Below are positions 28,013 through 36,775 of a DNA stretch of 64,000 nucleotides, piece by piece; positions within the stretch are counted from its first letter, which is position 1; each line of letters opens with the position of its first letter. The position numbers were made by a program, and so were the translations under genes. The stretch is from CAVWDI01 sp963793095. GTDB taxonomy: Bacteria > Chloroflexota > Anaerolineae > Anaerolineales > UBA4823. The notes under the pieces are model-generated. The model did no database searches. It saw only the letters and a program-made list of their open reading frames with translations, and was not told the DNA's origin. The stretch covers positions 496,001-560,000 of the forward strand of contig CAWBYY010000011.1 in assembly GCA_963793095.1 (NCBI GenBank). The letters run 5' to 3'.

Positions 28013-29167
28013 TTATTCGTACACCTCTCTATACCGCGCCACAATTCGCTGGCTGATAATATTCAGAAGGAGAGTAATAACAAACAGCATCAGACCGATC
28101 GCGAATATGCTGTTATAGTCTATTGAATTGTAGCTCAAATCCCCACCGCTGATCCGGACAATATGTCCAGTCATCGTTTCAGCCGCTTCGAATGGATTGA
28201 GAGTAAAAGCCGGACCTGCTCCAGCGGCAATTGCAACGATCATCGTCTCGCCAAACGCTCTTGAAATCGCCACAATTATTGCCGCTGCTATACCTGAAAA
28301 TGCAGCCGGTACCACTACCTTGGTTGCCGTTTCCAGTTTTGTGGCGCCTAATCCATAGGCGGCTTCTCGTAAAGATCGTGGGACTGCGCTGAGGGCATCT
28401 TCGCTCATCGAGCTGACCAGTGGGAGGATCAGGATTCCGATCACGATACCGGCTGAAGCCGTGTTGTATATCTCAACTCGCTCGATTCCAAAGATCGACC
28501 GCAGCAGAACAGTCATAAATGTCAGCGCAAAATACCCATACACAACAGTAGGGATGCCAGCCAAAACCTCAAGTACTGGTTTTATGGTGCTTCGGTTTTT
28601 ATCGGTCGCATACTCGCTCAAATAGATAGCGACGCTTAACCCAAGGGGCAGAGCCACCAGGATGGCAATCATAGAGGTCATTAAAGTCGCGCTGACCAGC
28701 GCCCAGACGCCGAACCTGCCGATCTGTGGATTCCAATCGGTTTTCGTAAAAAATTCCCACAGGTTTACTTTCTTAGCGGTTGTAATCTCTTGATCAGCAG
28801 GATGAAAGGAATTCTCTGTACCCTGGTAACCGCGCTCGACTGTTAATTGTTCCCCATCTATTCCGATGATCAGCATGATCTCGTCTTGAATGCGGATTAC
28901 CGTACCATTCGTGAGTTCCGAACCGCTTTCTGAGACATTAAATGTGATCCACTCAGGTTCAATAGATTCAATTGTCTCCTTATTAGGGCTTTCCCACTGC
29001 TGGCGAGTGAAGAATAGTAAGGCTTCTTTGCCTAATTCATACACGATCCCAATAGTCACCAGTATGGAAATTAATCCACAGACGAATAAAAAGCCCTGGA
29101 TTATCGACTCACCAATCCGGGACTTTTTTCGCATGGATTGGTGGCTTCGGTCATATCTTTTTTTCAT
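28013..29167 (-). CDS. pstC: Phosphate ABC transporter permease PstC (with inserted beta-rich domain)
   Basis: A 384-residue permease. TM1 lies near 25-45 (FVCGLISILVTIGIVYEL). About 85 residues outside the membrane follow, including GTVIRIQDEIMLIIGIDGE and LTVERGYQGTENSFH, a pattern of short strands resembling repeated domains of phage tail and baseplate proteins (x-I-x-E-x-M-L-V...LTV-x-RGYNGT...H). The conserved PstC core comes after it: SVAIYLSEYATDKNRS, LAGIPTVVYGYFAL, and VPRSLREAAYGLGATKLET in the coupling helix. The usual length is about 300. An alternative start at the second Met (residue 12) is possible. It would form the channel with PstA. Confidence 0.95.
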   Translation of the reverse strand: MKKRYDRSHQSMRKKSRIGESIIQGFLFVCGLISILVTIGIVYELGKEALLFFTRQQWESPNKETIESIEPEWITFNVSESGSELTNGTVIRIQDEIMLIIGIDGEQLTVERGYQGTENSFHPADQEITTAKKVNLWEFFTKTDWNPQIGRFGVWALVSATLMTSMIAILVALPLGLSVAIYLSEYATDKNRSTIKPVLEVLAGIPTVVYGYFALTFMTVLLRSIFGIERVEIYNTASAGIVIGILILPLVSSMSEDALSAVPRSLREAAYGLGATKLETATKVVVPAAFSGIAAAIIVAISRAFGETMIVAIAAGAGPAFTLNPFEAAETMTGHIVRISGGDLSYNSIDYNSIFAIGLMLFVITLLLNIISQRIVARYREVYE

Positions 29168-29236
29168 TTTATTCTTTCACAGCATACACCCGCGAACAGA
29201 CTGGCAAGTATTCCTCTGTCGATCTGTGTTATACAT

Positions 29237-29287
29237 GGCTTCCCCCCTTCGTGGCATGATCGAATCAGAAACCTGAGGGGGGAAGCC
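29237..29287 (-). promoter_or_regulatory. Strong hairpin between pstS and pstC
   Basis: A perfect 12-bp stem, GGCTTCCCCCCT (29237-29248) and AGGGGGGAAGCC (29276-29287), encloses a 27-base loop. It lies between the pstS stop and the pstC start on the transcribed strand, without a long T run. Such hairpins commonly protect the abundant pstS message and lower expression of the downstream transporter genes. Confidence 0.6.
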
Positions 29288-29309
29288 GTTATGGGGAGGG
29301 AAAATAAAG

Positions 29310-30341
29310 CTATTTCATCGCCTCAATCCAGGCCTGCCGGGCTGAATTGAGTGCCTCCTCGCTGGCGGGGAAATATCCCACGTCAACTACCTCTTCGTTG
29401 ACGTAGGTCAGAAAGAAATTAATAAAATCTGCAACCTGTGGTTTGGATTTCATAATTTCAGCATCTGAGTAAACGAAAAGCGGTCGTGCTAAAGGATAGC
29501 TGTTATTGTCCACATTTTCCTGCACAGGCTCAACGTCGTCAATTGCCAGAATCTTTAAGGCATCCGCATTCTCGGAATAATATGCGTATCCAAAGAATCC
29601 AATCGCATAAGGACTTCCCAAGACCCCCTGCACCAACACGTTGTCATCTTCACTCAACTGTGTGTTGCTTGCGGATAGTATCGGAGCTTCATCCTCGTCA
29701 AAAACTTCTTCGACAAAATAATCGAATGTACCGCTGTCAGTGCCAGGAATAAAGCGCTGGATCGGTTCGGCGGGCCAATCTGGATTAAGGTCAGCCCAAG
29801 TTTCAGCGGTCGAGAAAATCAGAGCCAGGTCTTCCATAGTGACTCCGGACAGGAAATCGTTTTCTGAACTGACCACAACTGCAAGAGCGTCCGTGCCTAC
29901 GCGGAACTCGATTGCGTTCCTGCCAATAGCTTCACATGATTCACGTTCACTGTCTTTTATCGGGCGGCTGGCACCGGAAATGTCGCTTTCACCGGCAACA
30001 CAGAATCGCTCAAATCCAGCACCGGAACCTACACTATCATAAGTCATTGTGCCGGTTGCACCCTCATCCTGGAAGCGTTCCAACATCCGTTCTGCTAACG
30101 GAAAAACCGTTGAACTGCCAGCGACTATCACATCACCTGAAACGGACAATGTGTCGACCATTGGAAGCATGCCTTCTTCTGTGGATGACTCTTCTTCCTG
30201 TTGCATGTCTTGATCACCTTCAGTCTCGGCTGAGTTTGCAGGTTGGGTAATGGCAGTGTTGGCACCTCCGGTGCTGCAAGCTGCCAGAACGAGTGAAAAT
30301 AGTGTAATTATTACAAGTATGCTGTATGCCAGGCGTGGCAT
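29310..30341 (-). CDS. pstS: Phosphate-binding lipoprotein PstS
   Basis: 343 residues from the ATG at 30341, which has AGGAGG 9 bases upstream (plus-strand 30351-30356). A longer frame starting at 30386 overlaps that ribosome site. It has a lipoprotein signal peptide ending LVLAAC (lipid on Cys22). The mature protein carries an acidic low-complexity linker (GDQDMQQEEESSTEEGM) and then the PstS core: VSGDVIVAGSSTVFPLAERM, YDSVGSGAGFERFC, GASRPIKDSE, ALAVVVSSEND and FIPGTDSGTFDYFVEEV. It captures phosphate for PstCAB. It is separated from pstC by a hairpin and lies downstream of phoR. Confidence 0.97.
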   Translation of the reverse strand: MPRLAYSILVIITLFSLVLAACSTGGANTAITQPANSAETEGDQDMQQEEESSTEEGMLPMVDTLSVSGDVIVAGSSTVFPLAERMLERFQDEGATGTMTYDSVGSGAGFERFCVAGESDISGASRPIKDSERESCEAIGRNAIEFRVGTDALAVVVSSENDFLSGVTMEDLALIFSTAETWADLNPDWPAEPIQRFIPGTDSGTFDYFVEEVFDEDEAPILSASNTQLSEDDNVLVQGVLGSPYAIGFFGYAYYSENADALKILAIDDVEPVQENVDNNSYPLARPLFVYSDAEIMKSKPQVADFINFFLTYVNEEVVDVGYFPASEEALNSARQAWIEAMK

Positions 30342-30464
30342 AGGAAAATACCTCCTGTAGAGTATTAAAAATCTAGTTTCCTGCAATTGATATCGTATCG
30401 CAGGAGGTTTAACAGCCTGGGTACAAATTGTTAACGATTGGTAAACGGTTTCTGGGGACGAGGT

Positions 30465-32234
30465 TTATTCAAAGGTAGGAATTACTATGTAAAAAGTGCT
30501 GCCCATTCCTTCCAAACTTTCCGCCCATATTTTTCCACCATGCGCTTCCACCAAATGCCGTGCAATCGCCAGACCCAATCCGGTGCCGCCGCCTGACCTG
30601 GCTTTATCCGTTTTATAAAAACGCTCGAATATGCGCGTCAGATCGTCTGCTGGAATCCCTGATCCATTATCTTTAACCGAGAACTTGATCCCGCCATTCT
30701 CAATTATTGCAGAAACGATAATTTCTCCACCTGGAGATGTGAATTTGATCGCATTATGAATCAGATTAACAAAGACCTGTTCCAATCGGGATCCATCAGC
30801 CAGGATTTGCGGCAATCCGGATGGACAATCAAGCACGAGGTTGAGCTGCGCCTTCTCGGCTTGCAACTGCAGGCGGTCACAAGCCTGTTTCAAAATCACA
30901 CATGGTTTGGTTTGCGTGAGCTGGATGGATGTTTCCCGGGTTTCAATGCGGGCTAACTCAAGCAATTCGGAAGTCATCTGGTTTAATGTATCGACTTCAT
31001 TTTCAATCTGATTTATAAACCGCCTGGCTGCTGGAGGGTCATCTAAAGCACCGCTCTGAAGCGTTTCCGCCAGGGCTTTAAGAGAAGCCAGCGGGGTGCG
31101 TAGCTCATGCGAAATATTGCTAATGAAATCACGGCGGACCGTCTCGAGGCGGCGCACATTGGTTAAATCACGGAAAATTAATAAGATGTTACCCTCAAGG
31201 TAATCTCCCAATGCAGCTGCAACTCCTTGGATAAAACGGCGGGGAAGGTGTAACTCAACGATTTCGGACTGCTCCTGGCCCTCTGCCAGACAGCGTTGCC
31301 AGAGGTCAACAAACTGGTGGTGTTTCAAGAACTGGATCAACGAGCTGCCAATGGAAGCATGCACATCGACATCAAACAGTTGAGCGGCTTTTTGATTGAT
31401 CAGGACCACCTCGCCATCCTGGCTGACCATAATAACCCCGTCGCTCATTTGCGACAGAATCGCAGATAATTTGCTCTCCTCCGCTTTTAGGATTTCAACC
31501 TGCTCGTGTAGCTGTCGTGCCATGCTTTCAATTGAGCCGGTCAATTCCCCTATCTCATCCCTGGAACTTGAGGCCAATACCTGGTTATAGCTGCCGTCTG
31601 TCATTTGACCAACTGCCTCATTTAAATCTCGAATAGGGCGTGTGGTGCGCTCTGCGATCAAAAAACTAAGCAGGATCGAGACCGCCATCAGGACCAGTGT
31701 GAACAGCAATATATTCCGACGCAGTTGCTCGACATCCGCCTCCACCTGATCCAGAGGCAGGGCCACTCTTGAAAAACCAATCACCGCACCATCAACTACT
31801 ATTGGTACGCTGGTGTAGAACATATCGAATCCTGCAGTTCTGCTGAAGCGGATGCTGGTCCCCTGTCCTTCTTTTAATGCCTGCTGTACCTCCGGGCGGT
31901 TGATATGGTTATCCATTTTGCTTCGATCTTCATGCGATTCGCCCAGCACAAGCCCATCTTTGTTGATGATCGTGACACGAGCTTGAATTAACTCTGACCA
32001 GTCCTTTGACAGCGCATCTAGGTTATCGTTATGGCCAATATCAACGAGAGGGAGAGTGGCAGCATCCCCAATTAATTCAGATTGAGACAGCAGAGAAGTT
32101 TCTATGTTGTTGAGGTGAATCTGGCGAATAAATTGGGAGAGATAGAACCAAACCCCCAGCATGGTTAATATCAAAAGAATGGTATACGGTAGGGCGATCC
32201 GCCACTGAATCCCCCGGAGAAATTTGCGGTTCAA
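30465..32234 (-). CDS. phoR: PhoR-type phosphate-responsive sensor histidine kinase
   Basis: A 589-residue kinase. TM1 is at about 15-32, followed by an extracytoplasmic sensor domain of about 140 residues, TM2 at about 176-196, HAMP (RTTRPIRDLNEAVGQMTDG), PAS (SQMSDGVIMVSQDGEVVLIN), HisKA with the phospho-acceptor His in FISNISHELRTPLASLKAL, then HATPase with NLIHNAIKFTSPGG, VKDNGSGIPADDL and GGTGLGLAIARHL. This is the standard PhoR plan of organisms without an E. coli-type short periplasmic part. It is 9 bases downstream of phoB and upstream of pstS, so it is almost surely the phosphate-starvation sensor. Confidence 0.93.
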   Translation of the reverse strand: MNRKFLRGIQWRIALPYTILLILTMLGVWFYLSQFIRQIHLNNIETSLLSQSELIGDAATLPLVDIGHNDNLDALSKDWSELIQARVTIINKDGLVLGESHEDRSKMDNHINRPEVQQALKEGQGTSIRFSRTAGFDMFYTSVPIVVDGAVIGFSRVALPLDQVEADVEQLRRNILLFTLVLMAVSILLSFLIAERTTRPIRDLNEAVGQMTDGSYNQVLASSSRDEIGELTGSIESMARQLHEQVEILKAEESKLSAILSQMSDGVIMVSQDGEVVLINQKAAQLFDVDVHASIGSSLIQFLKHHQFVDLWQRCLAEGQEQSEIVELHLPRRFIQGVAAALGDYLEGNILLIFRDLTNVRRLETVRRDFISNISHELRTPLASLKALAETLQSGALDDPPAARRFINQIENEVDTLNQMTSELLELARIETRETSIQLTQTKPCVILKQACDRLQLQAEKAQLNLVLDCPSGLPQILADGSRLEQVFVNLIHNAIKFTSPGGEIIVSAIIENGGIKFSVKDNGSGIPADDLTRIFERFYKTDKARSGGGTGLGLAIARHLVEAHGGKIWAESLEGMGSTFYIVIPTFE

Positions 32235-32243
32235 ATTGGCATC

Positions 32244-32957
32244 CTAACCATCGAAGCGGTATCCTGTTCCGCGCACCGTGATGATCCGGATCGGGTTGTG
32301 TGCGTCAGGTTCGATCTTTTTCCGTAGCCAGCGGATATGCACATCTACCGTTCGGGTGCCGCCAATGAAATCCCACCCCCAAACGCGCTCTAAGATGAAT
32401 TGGCGCGAGAGCACCTGCCCCTTATGTTCGAATAAAAACTGCATCAGGTGAAATTCTTTCGGTTTAAGCGCCAAGGGTTTGTCCTCCAGGCGCACTTCAT
32501 GTCGAGAAAGGTCAAGCTCCAGATTGTCAGAATAATAAACCTCGCTGGCTGGTTTCGATTTGACATCTTCCTTTATCATTTCCACCCGGCGAAGCATGGC
32601 TTTAACCTGGCTCATTAATTCGCGCATCGAAAACGGTTTGGTCATATAATCATCCGCGCCGATTTCCAAACCCAAAACCCGGTCAATCTCACCATCCCGG
32701 GCTGTCAACATTAGAATTGGTACATTCATATCCTTTCTGAGCATCCGGGTAACCTCAAAACCATCCAATCCAGGTAGCATCAGATCTAGGATAATCAAAT
32801 CGGGTTGGAGCCGATTTGCTGCCTCAATAGCAAGTCTTCCATCCCCCACTGCCTCAACAGAGTAACCATGATGTTCGAGGTTATAGACCAGGGTATCCCG
32901 TAAAGCTAACTCATCTTCAACCACTAGAATTGAATATGTCAGAATGGAACTCTCCAT
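32244..32957 (-). CDS. phoB: PhoB-type response regulator
   Basis: A 237-residue OmpR/PhoB response regulator. The receiver domain has the acidic pair in ILVVEDELALRD, phospho-Asp in DLIILDLMLPGLDGFEV and Lys in DDYMTKPFSMREL. The C-terminal winged helix contains LTPKEF-like LALKPKEFHLMQFLFEH, LERVWGWDFIGGTRTVDVHI and ITVRGTGYRF at the end. First gene of the phoB-phoR-pstSCAB cluster. It would activate pst and its own operon under phosphate limitation; I could not confirm a PHO box by eye. Confidence 0.95.
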   Translation of the reverse strand: MESSILTYSILVVEDELALRDTLVYNLEHHGYSVEAVGDGRLAIEAANRLQPDLIILDLMLPGLDGFEVTRMLRKDMNVPILMLTARDGEIDRVLGLEIGADDYMTKPFSMRELMSQVKAMLRRVEMIKEDVKSKPASEVYYSDNLELDLSRHEVRLEDKPLALKPKEFHLMQFLFEHKGQVLSRQFILERVWGWDFIGGTRTVDVHIRWLRKKIEPDAHNPIRIITVRGTGYRFDG

Positions 32958-33519
32958 GTATTTGATGTTTTCTTTATTATATCTTTTTAGACTTATTGAA
33001 TTAAGCCACTTTGATTAAAAGCATAAGAGTAGCAGTAAAATCCCGATGAAGAGGCAAGTTGAGATTGGATTCGCGTCAAAAGAAACATTGAACAAACCGA
33101 AGGTGCAACTGTGAATTTTTCCAAGAGCTTGAGAAAGAAAAAGGACACCAGATTTTTTGTGAGTTAATAATCCGGACTTTCTAGATGTACCTAATTCGAT
33201 ATTTTATGTCGCCGAGAGGGCAAACCCAAAATAGCGCTTATACTCCCAGCTGAACTGGGCTGGGTTGTAAAACATCAGGTTGGCTAAATTGAGTAACACT
33301 GTCGTTACTTGATGGTTATCAGCGTCGAATTTATAATTCCGAAAAGTATTTCAAATGTGATGTAATATTACTGCCGCGGAATTCGGAACAGCTCACCGTA
33401 GGGGCACATGTTTTTAAGAACCGTTCCTGCGAAGATTTGGAACGGTTTTTGTCGTCTATTGGGAAAACTGATAAGATGCTGAATTTTTAATTTGAGATAA
33501 TCACGGTTAAAATAGATCA
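32958..33519. other. Spacer with second tRNA-tail/terminator relic
   Basis: No gene is supported. The stretch contains promoter-length AT-rich sequence upstream of phoB and a decayed tRNA-tail-plus-terminator unit at 33379-33450. Confidence 0.4.
33379..33450 (+). other. Relic of a tRNA 3' end plus terminator, copy 2
   Basis: GAATTCGGAACAGCTCACCG and then TAGGGGCACA (33380-33409) is a decayed version of the T-arm and acceptor sequence at 25517-25540. It is followed at 33419-33450 by a good terminator hairpin, AACCGTTCC and GGAACGGTT with an 11-base loop and T run. No gene on the plus strand ends upstream of it, so this terminator has lost its gene. Confidence 0.45.
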
Positions 33520-34296
33520 GTGTTTATAAAAATACATTACCAACTACTGCAGCTCAGTTCTATTCAAACAGTCTTCCTAACCATATGGGCGTTGATGATG
33601 GTTTCGTTACCCATTGCCGATTGGACAACAAGCTGGTCAGCTATGATTGGCGCGATTACGGTTGGAGTAAGTATCACAGCAGGGCTCATTATTGTTCTCT
33701 TATGGGAAGTTTGGGGTGCCGCCGCCACTCTGCGAGTTGCAGGTTCTATCTTAGCCCTGAGTTGGGCTGCTGAAGTGATTGGCAGCCGAACTGGTATCCC
33801 CTTTGGCACGTACAGCTATACGGATATGATGCAACCTCAAATTCTTAATGTCCCATTGCATATACCACTCGGCTGGTTGATGATGCTGCCGCCTTCCTGG
33901 GCGGTCGCGCAAGCGATTACAGATCGGATAAAGCCTCGCTGGGAGTTCCCCGTATTCGTTGGCTTAAGTGCCCTGGCGATGATGGCTTGGGACCTTTTTC
34001 TGGATCCGATGATGGTTACTTGGGAAATGTGGGGTTGGGATAATCCCGGCAGCTACTTTGGTATCCCCTGGAGCAATTACCTCGGCTGGCTGTTGGTTTC
34101 CGCATTGATTACTATCCTCATCCGTCCGGGTAAACTTCCCCTTGCTCCGTTATTGATCATTTACACCACTATATGGCTGCTCAAATCAGCTGGGTTAGGT
34201 TTTTTTTGGGGTATTCTCGGTGCAGCTATTGTCGGTAGTATTTTTATGGGGAGCATCACAATCATGGCATGGCGCGCTTTTATCAGAAGGGATTAG
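33520..34296 (+). CDS. CruF/DUF422-like carotenoid biosynthesis membrane protein
   Basis: A 258-residue integral membrane protein with about seven hydrophobic segments. Family signatures are AAEVIGSRTGIPFGTYSYTD, VPLHIPLGWLMMLPPSWAVA, and WDLFLDPMMVTWEMWGWDNP with conserved acidic residues. DUF422 includes carotenoid hydratases such as CruF (hydration of terminal isoprenoid ends of acyclic carotenoids). The GTG at 33520 has no ribosome site; an ATG at 33595 is an alternative start that would remove part of TM1. No other carotenoid genes lie next to it in the window, so the exact reaction is not certain. Confidence 0.85.
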   Translation: MFIKIHYQLLQLSSIQTVFLTIWALMMVSLPIADWTTSWSAMIGAITVGVSITAGLIIVLLWEVWGAAATLRVAGSILALSWAAEVIGSRTGIPFGTYSYTDMMQPQILNVPLHIPLGWLMMLPPSWAVAQAITDRIKPRWEFPVFVGLSALAMMAWDLFLDPMMVTWEMWGWDNPGSYFGIPWSNYLGWLLVSALITILIRPGKLPLAPLLIIYTTIWLLKSAGLGFFWGILGAAIVGSIFMGSITIMAWRAFIRRD

Positions 34297-34532
34297 CGCA
34301 GGCTCATTAGGGAAGGGAAGGATTGGCTATTCAATTTCAAAGACACCCCCTATATTCACTTCCAGAATTGTCCTACATTATATATAACAACGTTTCAAAT
34401 TAGCTGGTTTATTAAGGAATAAACCCAGTAGATATAGAAAAATATTGAGATTTATTAATAGATATAATACGTCAAGAAGCTTTCTTATCAATCCAATAAG
34501 CAAATCTTTGGGATGCTCAGGATAGGATCGAG

Positions 34533-35339
34533 ATGGAAAGTATTCTTTTTGATTTATCTGCACAAGTGCTGGCTGCGGCCATTGAAAATAACATGTACGA
34601 ATATTTTCAATATCTCAGCCGGTCAGAAAGTGTCGAGATATATGAAAAACCGAATATGTATGGATTTATCACTGGTATTTCACACCCATTTATGAATGGG
34701 ATTTTCCGAATCATACAACCGACAGCTGATGAAATCGATGAAGTAATCACACTTTTCAAGTCTCGGAAGTTTCCTTTCATATGGTGGATGGGATCAGTTG
34801 CGCAATCAACCGATTGGCGAAAGCAACTAGAAAACCACGGTTTGGTTTTTGGTGATGATTTAATTGGTATGGCTGCTGATCTACGTGCATTGAATGAGGA
34901 TTTAGCTTCCCCTTCAAATCTGTTTATCGAACCTGTAGGGGACAAAGAAACTTTAGAAAAATTCGCCAATACTGCGGTTATGGGATTTGGTCTGCCGCAA
35001 AACGGTGAGAAGGCTTGCTTTGATTTATTCGCAGGTCTAGGATTCGATATGCCTTTGCGTAACTATTTGGGTATGATTGATGGGAAACCGGTTGCTACAT
35101 CACAGCTCTTTTTAGCTGCAGGTGTAGCAGGGATCTATTGGGTGGCTACAATTCCGGAGGCGCGTAAGCAAGGTATTGGTATGGCGATGACACTAGCACC
35201 TCTTCAAGAAGCGCGTGATATGGGTTACCGGATTGCCATTCTGCATCCATCGGAGATGGGTTTGGGAGTGTATCAAAGGATTGGGTTTGAGAAATACTGC
35301 AATTTGAGTCATGGAATCTGGATAGATAAGACTCAATAG
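34533..35339 (+). CDS. GNAT family N-acetyltransferase
   Basis: A 268-residue protein. The C-terminal GNAT fold covers about 130-260: PVATSQLFLAAGVAGIYWVA (strands 4-5), then the acetyl-CoA loop PEARKQGIGMAMTLAPLQEA, which carries the R/Q-x-x-G-x-G/A motif, and ILHPSEMGLGVYQRIGFEKY. The N-terminal half (1-125) is a second, degenerate lobe, as in tandem-GNAT proteins, with FPFIWWMGSVAQSTDWRKQL. The substrate is unknown. It stands alone; the ribosome site is weak (AGGA 12-15 bases upstream). Confidence 0.82.
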   Translation: MESILFDLSAQVLAAAIENNMYEYFQYLSRSESVEIYEKPNMYGFITGISHPFMNGIFRIIQPTADEIDEVITLFKSRKFPFIWWMGSVAQSTDWRKQLENHGLVFGDDLIGMAADLRALNEDLASPSNLFIEPVGDKETLEKFANTAVMGFGLPQNGEKACFDLFAGLGFDMPLRNYLGMIDGKPVATSQLFLAAGVAGIYWVATIPEARKQGIGMAMTLAPLQEARDMGYRIAILHPSEMGLGVYQRIGFEKYCNLSHGIWIDKTQ

Positions 35340-35608
35340 AGTCTCTAGTGACGACACTTTACATTCGTGTAATTTGTCCTTTAAGTAATCGTTTGCTAAG
35401 GGTATAAATTTCGTTGTAATAACTTCGAGTAACCTACAAAGGAAATATTTTAAACTTAGATCGTTAATTGGTTACAAGAACTAACTTACCCGGTTCAGCT
35501 CTGCAGGCCCCTGATCAAATCAATATACAGACAATAGGCGTTATTCTTCGAGTTACTGCAACTCCTTCCTCTTTAGCGTATACAGTATGAGCTACAGGCA
35601 GAATTCCA

Positions 35609-35776
35609 AGGAAGCAATTCACAGCTGAACAAATCATTACCAAACTCCGGGAAGTCGAAATATTAATAACCTAGGGTGTGACCTTAACTGAGGTTGCCCG
35701 TCAATTAGAGATAAGCTAGCAGACATACTACCGCTGGCTGAATGAAAATGGGGAACTGGGTACTAACAAAGTTTGA
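35609..35776 (+). pseudogene. IS3-family OrfA fragment with two stops
   Basis: One frame reads RKQFTAEQIITKLREVEILI, T, stop, GVTLTEVARQLEIS, stop, QTYYRWLNENGELGTNKV. This is the HTH half of an IS3 OrfA, including the FTAEQI helix that the element at 18661 lacks. Two TAG codons and the loss of the rest make it a relic. It lies 131 bases before repeat copy 2. Confidence 0.75.
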
Positions 35777-35907
35777 AAATTTAAATATAAAGAGTGAATT
35801 ACGTTGGATGAAACAAATTAGGGGACTCTTCTTTGTAAAAAGCCATGTTAACGAAGTAAATTTATGTCAAACAGATACTAAACGATACAGTTTTTTGGGC
35901 CGAGTCA

Positions 35908-36264
35908 ACTTATCGTTATGGAATCAAAGTATCCGGACATTCAATGTAATTCACCAATTCAACCCTGGTCTGGATGTTCTTTATGATGAGAGATCGACTA
36001 AAAAACGCTCATTCAGATAAAATTATCCATTGTTTTAATTTCTACCCCATAGAATTGGCTTCCCAACGGATTGTCTTTAGACATTTTTACTTTTTCATCA
36101 GAATTATATTGAAATAAAATTATTTTTACAAATCTGCAATATTCTTAAAACAACATAAGGTAACAATCATCAGGAACGTCCATTGGTCTATCTACTTTTT
36201 GCGAAAGTTATTGGACTGGAACCAGGTACCCTGGAATATATTTTATTTTTTAACCGGACTCGAA
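35908..36264 (+). repeat. 357-base dispersed repeat, copy 2
   Basis: Same length and orientation as 18201-18557, with about 11 base differences by eye. The flanks differ at both ends, so the repeat boundaries are sharp. It is non-coding as far as can be seen. Confidence 0.8.
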
Positions 36265-36352
36265 TTCGGTAACATGAAATAATACATTTAACTATTGGGC
36301 GTGCAACTGCTTCATTAAACTTTAAAGAACGCAACCGGTTAATATAACAACA

Positions 36353-36384
36353 ACCCCCTGGGAGTAATTAATCCCCCAGGGGGT
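36353..36384. terminator. GC-rich hairpin
   Basis: ACCCCCTGGG (36353-36362) and CCCAGGGGGT (36375-36384) form a perfect 10-bp stem with a 12-base loop. There is no T run, and no intact gene ends just upstream on either strand, so its role (terminator of a lost gene or processing site) is uncertain. Confidence 0.5.
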
Positions 36385-36490
36385 CGCTTCCTTTTCCACA
36401 CATGCCCCTTCCGCGCCCGCAGGGTTGTGTTTAAATTGGTTTTCAGGTTATCGGTTTCCTCCCTATTTAAAGAACTCCTGTAATTTTTTG

Positions 36491-36519
36491 TTGACAATCA
36501 CCACAGGTTTTTGTAATAT
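36491..36519 (+). promoter_or_regulatory. Promoter of the lipoprotein gene
   Basis: A perfect TTGACA (36491-36496), a 17-base spacer and TAATAT (36514-36519). The leader to the ATG at 36776 is about 250 bases and contains GATTCGAAATCAGTTCCACAG (in 36541-36561), nearly the same as 8372-8392 before the ABC ATPase gene. Confidence 0.65.
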
Positions 36520-36775
36520 GTATATATAATTAACCCCAATGATTCGAAATCAGTTCCACAGGCAGGGTTATTAATTTCAATAAAAATATTTCTTGCTGGA
36601 TTACAAAAGACTGCACATATGCGATTGGGAAGGGGAGGTTATATTGGGATCAAAATTCTTACAAACTCAAGATTAGTACTATTGCCAAAGGCTTTGTTAC
36701 CTTCCTCCTGGTAGGAAAAGGGGGCTCGTAAACAGGCGTTTCACTGCCCGATTATAAAGAAAGGAGTGTGTTCAG

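Larger units (their letters stand above)
35340..36775. other. Relic-rich spacer
   Basis: About 1.4 kb without an intact gene. It contains an IS3 orfA fragment (35609-35776), copy 2 of the 357-base repeat (35908-36264), a short match to the GRAVQYNG relic (36294-36305), a GC-rich hairpin (36353-36384) and a good promoter (36491-36519). The frame at 35742-36020 is partly repeat sequence and is not supported as a gene. Confidence 0.5.

Noticed and set aside
35742..36020. Plus-strand open frame of 92 codons overlapping the repeat.
   Set aside because: Half lies in the non-coding repeat; copy 1 of the repeat does not keep the frame.
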